Shown: piece by piece, positions 33,179 through 44,706 of the stretch
Layout of the letters: every line of letters begins with the position of its first letter
Position numbering within the stretch: the stretch's first letter is position 1
From: Owenia fusiformis
Lineage: Eukaryota > Annelida > Polychaeta > Sabellida > Oweniidae
Direction: 5' to 3'
NCBI GenBank assembly: GCA_903813345.2
Contig: CAIIXF020000012.1
Span: 14,934,020-14,998,019 of the forward strand
Length of the DNA: 64,000 bases
The notes under the pieces: model-generated
Seen by the model: only the letters and a program-made list of their open reading frames with translations
Databases searched by the model: none
What the model was told of the DNA's origin: nothing
Program-made: the position numbers and the translations under genes

Positions 33179-35304
33179 CGTGTACTTTTTCTGGTTAATG
33201 TTTGACCCCTGACCTTGACCTTTTGACAGATCATAATAAACTAAAATAGAATCGAGTATACACAGTCATTAATCGATATTGATATGCTTCGATTCTTTCA
33301 ATCACAAAGAAATATAATATTGAATACAGGTGATTCATTTTTGCAACATGTATATGTCTTGCTACTATGAAAACCTGTTCTTAGTTTGGATTTAACTTCC
33401 GTATATCCGGGCACCTGCTTCAGTCATGACGTCATCGTTCCACCCCATGTGAAAAATATTGAACAAATTTCAAGATGCTTATTAGAGAATTGTGAGTATA
33501 ATACTGGATATAATTATTCGAAATATATACCGAATATTCATCTTTATATTACCTATCGAATAATACCAAATTAAAAGTCTAATCTCTTCTAAGAGTACTA
33601 GATTTCGATACGAGAGTGATGAAAAATTTGGTTGCTTGGAAAAATTAAGGCTGGAAAATCAACAAATATTTTTTCCTATTTTCAGTCGTGTTGTGCTGCC
33701 CATGACGGTGGAAGAGGTAAGTGGGTAACATGCTATCATTGCGTGATAAGGTGTATGTAAAAGCACATGGTAAAATGACCTTTTGATCTTTCAAACTGAA
33801 TAATTGCTTATCAAGGCAATCAATTTGTCTTGTTGACAGTACAGACAACGACTCATCAATGTCATACGATGCAAGGAGGATTGTCAGTCATTATTCAAAC
33901 TCCATATTCTGTCGCCTGGTGTGGAACAATTTAGTAAAAATATTTCTACAAGGTTCTCAGACAAGCATTTCGTTGGAAGATGGAAATAACGAATATTATG
34001 GTAGATTTAATATTCAAAATTCTTTGGCCGTTCTAGTCTTTAGAATATGAGAAGTATTGTTACCAAATTGATCTACTCTGGGCAACGAAGTATCGAGTTT
34101 GAATAACGGCTTAGAATTCTCATTGGATACGATGCATAGTCATTTGAAATGTCTTCCCATTATAAAAAAATGAACTTTGGTAGGGTTATCAGAATGGGTA
34201 GACTCATCTGGCAAGCAAAGCCTTATAGCTTTAATCTCAGGATATTGGCAGATTCTCTGTTCTTTGTGATACTGATTAAGGCTCAGAAATTCCTGATAAT
34301 ATAGAACATAATCAATAATTATTCCAAGAAGTGTAATACCAAGTATATATAGAAAGACTAAGATTCATGAAGACACCAAAATATAAAATAAGACAATGTT
34401 TTAGTGTTCTAATATGTGTATTTCTATTGCCAATAAGCTCATTAGCCTTTACAGATAGTTAAAATAAGCGTATCCTAAGGGATAACTTGTAAATTGATAG
34501 TTGTGAAGGTGCAAAAAGATATCAGGATAGAGAATGTCATGATACATTATGTAAGATGATTAGTCGCCAACCTTCATTTCACTATATACGTGTAGCTTTG
34601 TTGTGGTAACTTCTTGAGACACAATAGTCTGAATAGGAAATTAGTATGTCTCAAACAATGATCTTGGAATTTTACTCTTAGGAGTTAGAATTTCAACAAC
34701 AATTTCACATTAGCATCAGAACGTAGTCGGAAGAAATTTGATTTATAATGTTGTGGCATCCCTGGTTTTTATAACAAAAGGTATATCCTGGTATAATATC
34801 CCAGGATCCATGAAAATGTTATTATATCAAAGACAATAGTGGTACCTTTATAATAAATGCTTCAGATATTATTTATCATTATTATTTCATTATAATTGTT
34901 GTTTATAATATAATGCTATAGGGGTAGTTTTGCATACTGTTTGTTGCTTCAATCGTGCAACAGGGTACTGCGCCCAGATGCACCCTGTTGAAATTTACTT
35001 GTAAATACCTGTAAAAATACTTGCACCATGTCAAAAAGATTGAATAATAAACATTGAGATGTCTAACCCAACAAGATGTAAGATTAAGATTGAAAAAAGT
35101 GTTGCTTATAAGATCATAGAATCTCAATCTCAAATGTAGATTTTATGAGTTTGAATATGAAGATGTTTTTTGCTACTTAAAAGGTATAACATTATCTACG
35201 ATTTTCTGCCTCTAGCTCTATATTCTGACTAGTAGATATAAACCATCTTGGTTCACAAGGTTCTGTTGCTTTAACTTCACCACCTTGATGGATGTGAACC
35301 TGAT
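33179..35304. other. intergenic, no gene supported
   Basis: AT-rich and unremarkable, with scattered short frames and no domain. The first ~200 bp could be 5' UTR or promoter of the minus-strand exon at 33041-33178. Confidence 0.35.
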
Positions 35305-35570
35305 TTAAGAATTTATTTACAGTTTATTGAGCTCATGTTAAGATGACGGGTAGCTTAGTATTAAAATTCAAGAATTTATTTACAGTTTAATGAGTTCTTG
35401 TAAAGATGACGGGTAGCTTAGTATTAAAGTTCAAGAATTTATTTACAGTTTAATGAGCTCATGTTAAGATGGAGAGTAGCTTTTTAATTAAAATTCAAGA
35501 ATTTATTTACAGTTTTTTACAGTTTAATGAGTTCTTGTAAAGATGTGGGGTAGCTTAGTATTGAAATTCT
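35305..35570. repeat. ~63-bp tandem repeat, four copies
   Basis: Units carry AAGAATTTATTTACAGTTTA, TGAGCTCATGTTAAGATG (or TGAGTTCTTGTAAAGATG) and GGGTAGCTTAGTATTAAA. The fourth copy has a small internal duplication of TTTACAGTTT. Confidence 0.9.
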
Positions 35571-35627
35571 GCTTAATTCAACCTGATAACTAATATAATA
35601 TTAGTAGAAGTTGTTTTTAAAACAGTA

Positions 35628-35805
35628 CAGTAAAACCTGTCTTAATGAACACCTCTCTCTAGTGAACACCTGTCCCTAGTGGACACCCTTCCTACGCACA
35701 TAGTCCACTGACTTCTGTATAAATTACCCTCTCTCTAGTGAACACCTACCTACAGTGAACGTTTTTTCTTGGCAAAAAAATGTTCACTATACACAAGTTT
35801 TACTG
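35628..35805. mobile_element. MITE of the CAGTAAAACC...GGTTTTACTG family
   Basis: The ends CAGTAAAACCTGTCTTAATG and ACAAGTTTTACTG are flanked by TA, with internal GAACACCT and TTCACTATAC words. Same family as 16362, 51408 and 56773. Confidence 0.7.
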
Positions 35806-36220
35806 TAGTTAATTGGTTGTATTTGTGCCTATGTTCTGTATGCTAGGAATATTCAAAGCATAAGGGTTTTATAATTGATTTCAGATTATGAATGAATGAA
35901 TTGATTAGAATACTAGAAACAAGCATTATTGCTATATTGAACAAATTAACTTGCATTGTGATTTGTAGTAGGTATTGTTGCTATGGTTACTCCAGGATAT
36001 AGTTTTTAAGAGGTTTGCAAATTATTCAATAGGGAGTTTAAGCTTGCATTTATCGAATTGCCCATTCAAATGCATCGGTTAAATATTTCCATTCATGTTT
36101 AGGTTGCGAAAAACATAGCAAGCTTAAACTCTCTATTATCTCATACATTTACTCGTTATTCACTTACTTTCTTGATCTACCAACATTTGATAAATAGACA
36201 GATGAATTAATTAAATATTA

Positions 36221-37666
36221 CAGGGTGTCCGGAAAGTAAAGATACAAATGCTCTTATTTTAAGAGATTTGGGTCTTTTGAAATGAAACTGCTACAGATTG
36301 TAGAGGAAGATTATCACAATATATCTATCAACTTTCATCACATATAGTCTTAACGTGTTCAAGTTATGGTTGTTATGGTTATGGCTGTGAGGGGTATGTG
36401 GAGCAGTTCCAGAAAATCGCTAAAATGTCAAAAATTGCTAAAATACAGCCATCTGAAACAGTGTTTATTGTCGTATTTTCTTTCAATGTTTTGCTAATTT
36501 TTGTTTGTTGTTTGTTTTATTACTGCTGTAGTTTTTCTTTTCTATAATGATGTCATTGCTACATATCAGAACTATTTTATGTCACTAACCAGTATAATCA
36601 AATAAATATCATACAAGTGTTTAGAAAAAACAGCCTCTGGATTAGTTGGAAAGTCAATATTGCATCTCCATAATACACCCAATCTCAAAGCGAAGAAAAC
36701 AATTCTTACAATGGATTGTCTTGACAATAAACCTTTCCATACAATGCCCCATATTCACCTGATAGAGCCTTTTTTGACTTCTACCTAATGACCATCTGAA
36801 AGCAATATTTGTAAGAAGTTCAACATACAAAATGAGTCTCAGCTAAAAGTCAATGCTATACACAATTTAAGAGACGGACAGCAATGATTTTGTCAAGTCT
36901 TTGAATCGGCGGTCAAGATGCACTAAAAATGTTTAGATAATGGGGAAAATATTGAATATTCAATGATAGTCATTCTGATACTCATAGCATCTTTCTGTTT
37001 CACCTGAAACATGCTCTGGTATTATGAGGCATATTTTGTGATCTGAGCACATCAGATGGGAAGAGTTATAACTGTCAATAAGTGTGATGGTTATCATGTA
37101 ATCATTTACCTAATGTCAATACATTACATAATAGGCATTGTATTTAACAGCAGATATTAGCATAGGCATGTGTACAAAAGTTTAATGACCCCAATTAGAT
37201 GAAATATGAGCTGGGATGAAAGATCTCAAAAATCCTCAATTTTGGGCTCTCCTGGATCACCAAATCAAGCTCATTATATCATGGCATCTCAGGGCTGAGA
37301 AGAAATGAGATGTCATGGTGTATCATGATGAATGATAGTAGTTATATGAAGAGATCAAATTATGTTACGGTACTAATCCTTATGCTGTTGTAGTACATAA
37401 TTTGATGTAATATAGGAATAGATGGTAGAATGCCAAGATGCTATGAGCAGGAAAGAGATTTGTAAAATACATTTGTGACGTTGCTCCACATACCCTCGAC
37501 TCCCGTTACCATAACGACCATAACTTTTTCATTTTAAAACTAAAAGTCATGACCGTTGCAGGATATATTGCTATAATGTCATTCTACATTCTGGAGCAAT
37601 TTCATCTCATAACATGTAAATCTCTTAAAATGAGAGCATTTGTATCTTTACTTTCCGGACACCCTG
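36221..37666. mobile_element. 1.45-kb TIR element (mariner-type ends, TA flanks)
   Basis: The ends CAGGGTGTCCGGAAAGTAAA / TTTACTTTCCGGACACCCTG are perfect inverted repeats flanked by TA. Similarity continues inward for about 190 bp with gaps (GATACAAATGCTCT, TTGTTATGGT, GGGTATGTGGAGCA). The CAGGGTGTCC start and TA duplication fit Tc1/mariner-type elements. No transposase was recognised in the interior. The inner arm resembles 18165-18230. Confidence 0.8.
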
Positions 37667-39041
37667 TATATACATCTATCTATAATCTCACATGTGAAAA
37701 AAATGAGATCTATTCTGTCAAATGTGTGTCTTAAGTCACTAAGTCAATCTTAAGATATTAAGATAAATCATACAATTGTCATCACATTTAATTAACAACA
37801 TATCTGAGGTAGTACAGTAGCTACAGATTCGATTACTTATTAATTAGAAATATGTTTACATGTATAACCCAGGAGTAACTTATTGATTTTATTTGCAGTA
37901 TTATTTTTCTATGTCCAGATCAATCTGAACACATGCATTATTTTGTCCTCATATAATTAACATATCTTGATATCAATTTACATGCACTGCAATGAAATAT
38001 CTTGATCTAGGGGCCGCAGCAATCTGTCCTCTCACTTCTCATAGATTTCCCCAGTATTAAAGCAAGTAGGTTATGCAGTGCACTCACTTGAGATGTTTGA
38101 TTGAGGCTTGCACTCATTTTATTATCTTTTGGCACTCACTTGGATATGATAACAATCATGAAAAATATGAGTGTAATTTGACCAACTTTGGTCTGAATTG
38201 TAAAAATGAGAATTCTGCACCTACTTGATGCAAATATCGCTGGGAGAACACATCTTTAAATGCATCTTGGTTGCAACATGCAATAAAATTTATTTTTGAA
38301 TGTTTTACTTTTCAAATTCTCAAGTGAATTGTACCAGAATACTTAAGTAAATTTTCCTTATGCAAACACCTGTCTATTTCGAAGATATTTCAGTCTGAAT
38401 GGTTTTTCCCAGTGGCGTTTGGTTTAGGCAGGTTTTACTGTATGAGAAATCACTGTATGGTATACAGAAAACTAGAATGTACTTCATGTTTAGGAGTATT
38501 GATATTTGATTATTGTATTATAACAGGATAATCAGATCAGCTGTCTATAACAAATAGTCTATCACTGATAAGTCACTGGTGTGAATTGACCTTTATGTTT
38601 CTCATATATGTGTAGCTATCTCAAAACCTTTCCATAGTCCGTACCCATTTGAAAATAAGGAAAAATTGGCGTATCTAGTCAAAATTGAGAAAATGAGAAT
38701 TTCTTCTCTATCCACCTTTATCCAACTTAGCCATAATGGGATGTTTCATAAATTGTGTCAAACAGAACAGAATGGAACGGAATAGAACAGAACTGAACAT
38801 ATATTCTGCTTTGGGTTTGATTAATGAGATGGGGGGAAGATGAAATGAATCTTATTCCCAGTAAGACTTGGTTGTTTTCCCAATATATGTCTGTAACACT
38901 GTTCTACCAAGTAAGCTTAAACTCAATTGACTTATTGATTACCCTTTGTTTTTCTGCTACAACACTTCCCTCTTACTTCAACTAATCATTTTACATTTAC
39001 AATCAGGGAGATTGCAGGTTTCACTGTATTTAATAACAGTA
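37667..39041. other. intergenic, no gene supported
   Basis: AT-rich. 38040-38250 carries a degenerate inverted-repeat element (GATTTCCCCAG ... CTGGGAGAACACATC, with AAGTAGGTTATGCA facing TGCACCTACTTG). Confidence 0.4.
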
Positions 39042-39200
39042 CAGTAAAACCTGTTTTTCTGAACAGATGTGAGATTGGACAAAAGTATGAGTTTTGGTGG
39101 GTGTTCACATAACAAGGTTCTAAGTTTTAAACATGGAAGTCTGTGGCAGATAAAAATGGGACCCTGAAAGTGTTCACACTGAGAGGAGTTTGTGTTAGAG
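39042..39200. mobile_element. CAGTAAAACCTG-family MITE, right end eroded
   Basis: The left end CAGTAAAACCTG follows TA. The interior shares GTTCAC, AGTCTGTGGCAGAT/GACGGAT and AAAATGGGAC words with the copy at 51408-51588. The right terminus has merged into the adjoining tandem array. Confidence 0.55.
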
Positions 39201-39202
39201 AG

Positions 39203-40880
39203 GTTTTCTCACTGGTAAAGGGTACTACTTCCAGTAATTGATTGGCTACCATTACTATTGCTTCATCAATACAGGGCTATTTAATAATATATTGATTTCA
39301 CTTATCTAGAACTTTACACTTGGTCTGTACTGGACTAGTGGTGATATCATCAGTTGTGTAAAGAGTCTAATGTAGTAGATCTCTCTGGTAAAGGATACAA
39401 CTTCCAGTAATTGATTGGCTGCCATGACCATTGCTTCATCAATACATGGCTATTTAATAATATATTGATTTCACTTGTCTCTTACTTTACACTTGGTCTT
39501 TACTGGACTAGTGGGGATATCATCAGTTGTATAAAGAGTCTAATGTAGTAGATCTCTGGTAAAGGATACAACTTCCAGTAATTGATTGGCCACCATGACC
39601 ATTGCTTCATCAATACATGGCTATTTAATAATATATTGATTTCACTTGTCTCTTACTTTACACTTGGTCTTTACTGGACTAGTGGGGATATCATCAGTTG
39701 TATAAAGAGTCTAATGTAGTAGATCTCTGGTAAAGGATACAACTTCCAGTAATTGATTGGCTGCCATGACCATTGCTTCATCAATACATGGCTATTTAAT
39801 AATATATTGATTTCACTCATCTTTCACTTTACACTTGGTCTGTACTGGACTAGTGATATCATCAGTTGTATAAAGAGTCTAATGTAGTAGATCTCTCTGG
39901 TAAAGGGTACTACTTCCAGTAATTATTTGGCTGCCATGACCATTGCTTCATCAATACATGGCTATTTAATAATATATTGATTTCACTCATCTTTCACTTT
40001 ACACTTGGTCTGTACTGGACTAGTGATATCATCATTTGTATAAAGAGTCTAATGTAGTAGATCTCTCTGGTAAAGGGTACTACTTCCAGTAATTGATTGG
40101 CTGCCATTACTATTGCTTCATCAATACAGGGCTATTTAATAATATATTGATTTCACTTATCTCTCACTTTACACTTGGTCTGTACTGGACTAGTGATATC
40201 ATCAGTTGTGTAAAGAGTCTAATGTAGTAGATCTCTCTGGTAAAGGGTACTACTTCCAGTAATTATTTGGCTGCCATGACCATTGCTTCATCAATACATG
40301 GCTATTTAATAATATATTGATTTCACTCATCTTTCACTTTACACTTGGTCTGTACTGGACTAGTGATATCATCAGTTGTATAAAGAGTCTAATGTAGTAG
40401 ATCTCTCTGGTAAAGGGTACTACTTCCAGTAATTGATTGGCTGCCATTACTATTGCTTCATCAATACAGGGCTATTTAATAATATATTGATTTCACTTAT
40501 CTCTCACTTTACACTTGGTCTGTACTGGACTAGTGGGGATATCATCAGTTGTATAAAGAGTCTAATGTAGTAGATCTCTCTGGTAAAGGGTACTACTTCC
40601 AGTAATTGATTGGCTGCCATTACTATTGCTTCATCAATACAGGGCTATTTAATAATATATTGATTTCACTTATCTCTCACTTTACACTTGGTCTGTACTG
40701 GACTAGTGATATCATCAGTTGTATAAAGAGTCTAATGTAGTAGATCTCTCTGGTAAAGGGTACTACTTCCAGTAATTGATTGGCTGCCATAACTATTGCT
40801 TCATCAATACAGGGCTATTTAATAATATATTGATTTCACTTCTCTCTCACTTTATGCTTGATCTTTACTGGACTAGTGGG
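39203..40880. repeat. ~170-bp tandem array, about ten copies
   Basis: The word TAATGTAGTAGATCTCT recurs at intervals of 168-173 bp. Other constant words are TACTTCCAGTAATTGATTGG, GCTTCATCAATACA, AATAATATATTGATTTCACT and ACACTTGGTCT-TACTGGACT. Two alternating variants (GACCATTGCTTC with ATACATGG, and TACTATTGCTTC with ATACAGGG) suggest higher-order amplification. The final copy is diverged. Confidence 0.95.
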
Positions 40881-43800
40881 ATATCAAGCTTCTCTGTAAA
40901 TACATAGGAGAGAACTTAGAATAGGTAATGGTCTCTTGCCCTATCTTTTTTGTTAAGTTGAACACCATAAATCATTATTTGATTTGAAAAAAAAAATGCA
41001 ATATATTCTAAATGATAATATGTTAATTAATAAGCTCAAGAAAATAAATGTTTCTTGACATTGTCCTTATATTTTCACCCGGCCTCGACGAAGTTTTGAT
41101 TTAATATGGACCAACAAATCATATGATTAAATAAGACAAAATATGAAGTTGTAAACCTGTCTAATCTAATATAAATATATATAGAAAAGTGTTCATCTTT
41201 GAAGGTGTTCACAATAAACAGGTTTACTGTAATATACATTAAAATTGTTCTCATTCAAATATAGGAAGAGTGTTCATATTAGAAGGTATTCACATGAGAT
41301 AGAATGCAGATATTCAGGTTCTACTGTTATTAACTGCAAAACATATCTTGATAAGAAAATTGAAGAAAATATTCATATTGAGATGTGTTTAGATTAGAGA
41401 GGTGTTCAAATATACAGATTTTGCTGTAGCGTGATGAGACGACACGCAAAAAATGTGAAGATTTATAAATTGTAGACTAAAATAAATTGTCCATGAATGG
41501 GCCATGTGCTCTGTCAAGGTTTTTTGAGAGCTACATGACCTTATTTTTGTGATAAATATCTTATAAAACTCAGTCAGTTGAATATGTGGGTTGCAATGTC
41601 ACCTTTGTCACATTTCATGATAAATTTGCAGTGCATCACAGATATTATTGCTAGAACAATAGACATTTCAGATCTGGATGTGAATCAAAACCTTCTCGGA
41701 ACTACAATCAGTTAAGGTATCCAAAACTGCACTCCCAGCCTTTTGCATTTCATGATAACTTTGCAGTGCATCACAAATATTATTGCTAGATCAATAGATA
41801 TTTCGGATCTGGTTTCAGGGAATTCCAGTTGGGTAAAGTATCCAAAACTGCACTCCCACCCTCTTGCATTTCATGATAACTTTGCAGTGCATCACAGATA
41901 GCATTGGTAGAACAATAGGCATTTCAGATCTGGGTTTGAATCATGATAACCTTCCAGTGCATCACAATCCAATAAGACGGCTCGTCTTTTTTCTAGAATA
42001 CTTGACAATGAAATTAGTATTAGATTTCTATCTTTAATGTACCTTCCGGATGTTCTGTAAATTACAGCATGATAAGTTAGAACCTGATCTTTTTTTATTT
42101 TTGCTTTCATCAGCATATTTGAAAAATGACATATTAGCTCTTAATGTAGGAACTGGGTCGAATTATTTATAACAGGTATACTGTATATTCATGTATGTTT
42201 ACAAGGTCACATATTTGTTGATGAGTAAATGTATGTTGAGCATGTACAGACACGATGTAAAAGAATGAAAAATATCACAAATGTAAAAAATATTATTTTT
42301 CATTTCTGAAGTGTTTTTTTCCAGTTAGTTTGGTTCAAATAACTAAAGAATATAAGCTACATGGGAGGTCTGTAATTGTCTGTAACTACCCCCCTCCCCC
42401 ACCTAATTTGTGTAAAAACCTTTGAGTGAACACATTCTTACTGCATGCATACTATTTGAGATATTTTTTTGATTCTGCTATACTGAAAAAGAATTGAAAC
42501 ACCTCAAAGACCAGATTATCAATCATCTTAATGCAAAATGGACCTCTGTATGTAGAACACCTCCAACATATTTTTCAGGATATAAATATAATGAATTTTG
42601 TACTTTAAAAAATATTTACTGAAAACGCTCCTTTCAGTACAAATGCCCTCCCCTAGTGAAAGTAGAAAACTATTGTTTAGAGATGCCAAAGGTGTACTAC
42701 TTAAACAAATTTCACTGTATCTACCTTTTTACAGTTCCATAAATCATGAGGTATGTGCAGGTAAATAAAAAGTGAAAGAAAAGGTGAAAAAGGCCAGTTA
42801 AATGTCTAGTATAACAACATGCATAACAAACAAGAAAACTGGATCTAAACACACGGTTTTAAAGATTCAAGTTTACAATTGACAACTCTTCAAAAGATAG
42901 GAACGGGAACCTAAAAAGAGAAATTGTAGAATAAATAGAAGTTGATAATATAAGTTAGAAGGGGATAAGGAGTATATGAGCTGATTTGCGGATTTGAAGA
43001 ATTTAAAAGTATTGGATTTCTTAGAGCTTTATGTTTAAGTATCAAAGAGGGTAGGAAAGAATTTGAAACTAGACTGAGCATATGATGGCAGTTTTGGCAT
43101 TGATATAATTATATCTTTTGATAATTCGTAGTTATAATTTAAAAAATATGGTTGCTCAATATATATACTGTGAAACATTTTTTGGGAATTTAATTTCTTT
43201 ATATTTTAAGTCTGGATAAATGTGCTGTTTCTTCATTTGATCTAATAGTTTACATAGCTATATTTTACAAGGTAGTACATTCTACAACTTTTCACAGTAT
43301 TTAACTAAGTTTGCTTTATCATAGTTTGGGGATATTGGGGGCTGTTTCCCTTATGATAGGTTGTCTTTTAAATGCATCATTTTCCTCTGTGTTTTGTATT
43401 GCTCTTTGTCATGTCACCACCAGAAGTGGACACATTGTTATAGTCTCCAACTGTTTTATGGACAGTGTTTGGTGATTGGTGTTCTGCTGCTGTCAGCATT
43501 TAGCATCTGTAACAAATGGCAAGTGGTGACTTCTTGCATGTTAATATCTTGTATCTCTCTGTTTCGCACTCATAAATATTACATATCACTTCAATAAAAC
43601 GCCTAATGGTGTCAAGTAGGCCATAACTATGTCTCAAAACGTATCAGAAGGTCATTACACTATTGGTTAATATGTGGTGTATTAAAGGCAATAAATATTG
43701 TTGCATCATTAACTTGTTTCTAAGTTTAAAAAATCTAAAAAAAATTTCAATTTAAAATGGTACCAGCAACTCCATATAAAAATATGATGTTTGTTTTGTG

Positions 43801-44560
43801 TCATATAGAAACTGAAATAACATGGTAACATTTTGCAGCTATTCTTAAATTTATCAGTTTAATTTTAGCTTTCCGTTATCACAGAAGTTAAAAAACTTTT
43901 TGTTTTGTAACAGATCTGAAAAATTCTCTAAAAAACAGAAAGTTTATTGAACCTTACTTCTCAGCTTAGCATGACTCTTTTTCAAATGATCATGATCTCA
44001 TTAGGTGTTTCATAACCATGGCTAATTTGATAAGATTTAATTAGATTCTCACTAATATAACAATGAGGTAGATTGCTTCTCTGTGAGACCATTGCAGGGG
44101 TCTTCTTATTTCTAATTAAGACCCCTTGATATCTCAGTCATAAATGCTCGTATACATTGTTTCTCATTTTATTTTATCGACTACAGATAAATACTAAACA
44201 TATATTCATTCTGTTCAATCTATCTGAGAGAGTGAAAACAGAAAACGAGACGAATTGAATTTGGGATTATTTCACTTGAATTTCAAGAATTCACTTTCTA
44301 AGATATCAGAAATTCATTCTCAAATGAACCTTGGGTTTCAAGCTCAAAAATCGAATTGTTTAGTTTTAGAATTAAGGAATGAATGTTAATTGGGTGTTAA
44401 ACAAGATTTCTTGTTGTTATGAAAATTATAAAAATTGAGTATGTTAAAAATGTTACAATAAAAGATACATTTGTATTGGTAAATACAAAGGGAATAATCA
44501 CTAATTCAAGAGACAATCACACAAAAAGTCTATAGAAGTTAAAAAAAGCTCTAACTTATC
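40881..44560. other. intergenic with a 3-copy repeat and MITE remnants
   Basis: 41605-41960 has three degenerate ~120-135-bp units (CATTTCATGATAACTTTGCA, GTGCATCACAGATA, TTTCAGATCTGG). 41218-41232 and 41400-41430 resemble right ends of the CAGTAAAACC MITE family. 43405-43565 matches the GTCACCACC/GGTGGTGAC element family. No gene was seen. Confidence 0.45.
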
Positions 44561-44706
44561 CAGCTTATGCTAGAATTGCATACAAGAAATTATAGAAATA
44601 AATTAGAACGACGATAGAAACTATAAAGACAAATAAGAACGATAGGAGATTTAGAAATAAAGAAATTATAGAGACAAATTTGAACAACAATAGATCTGAA
44701 GTCAAT

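Noticed and set aside
43361-43597. 78-codon hydrophobic + strand frame
   Set aside because: It lies within a dispersed GTCACCACC-type repeat relative. The hydrophobicity is compositional.
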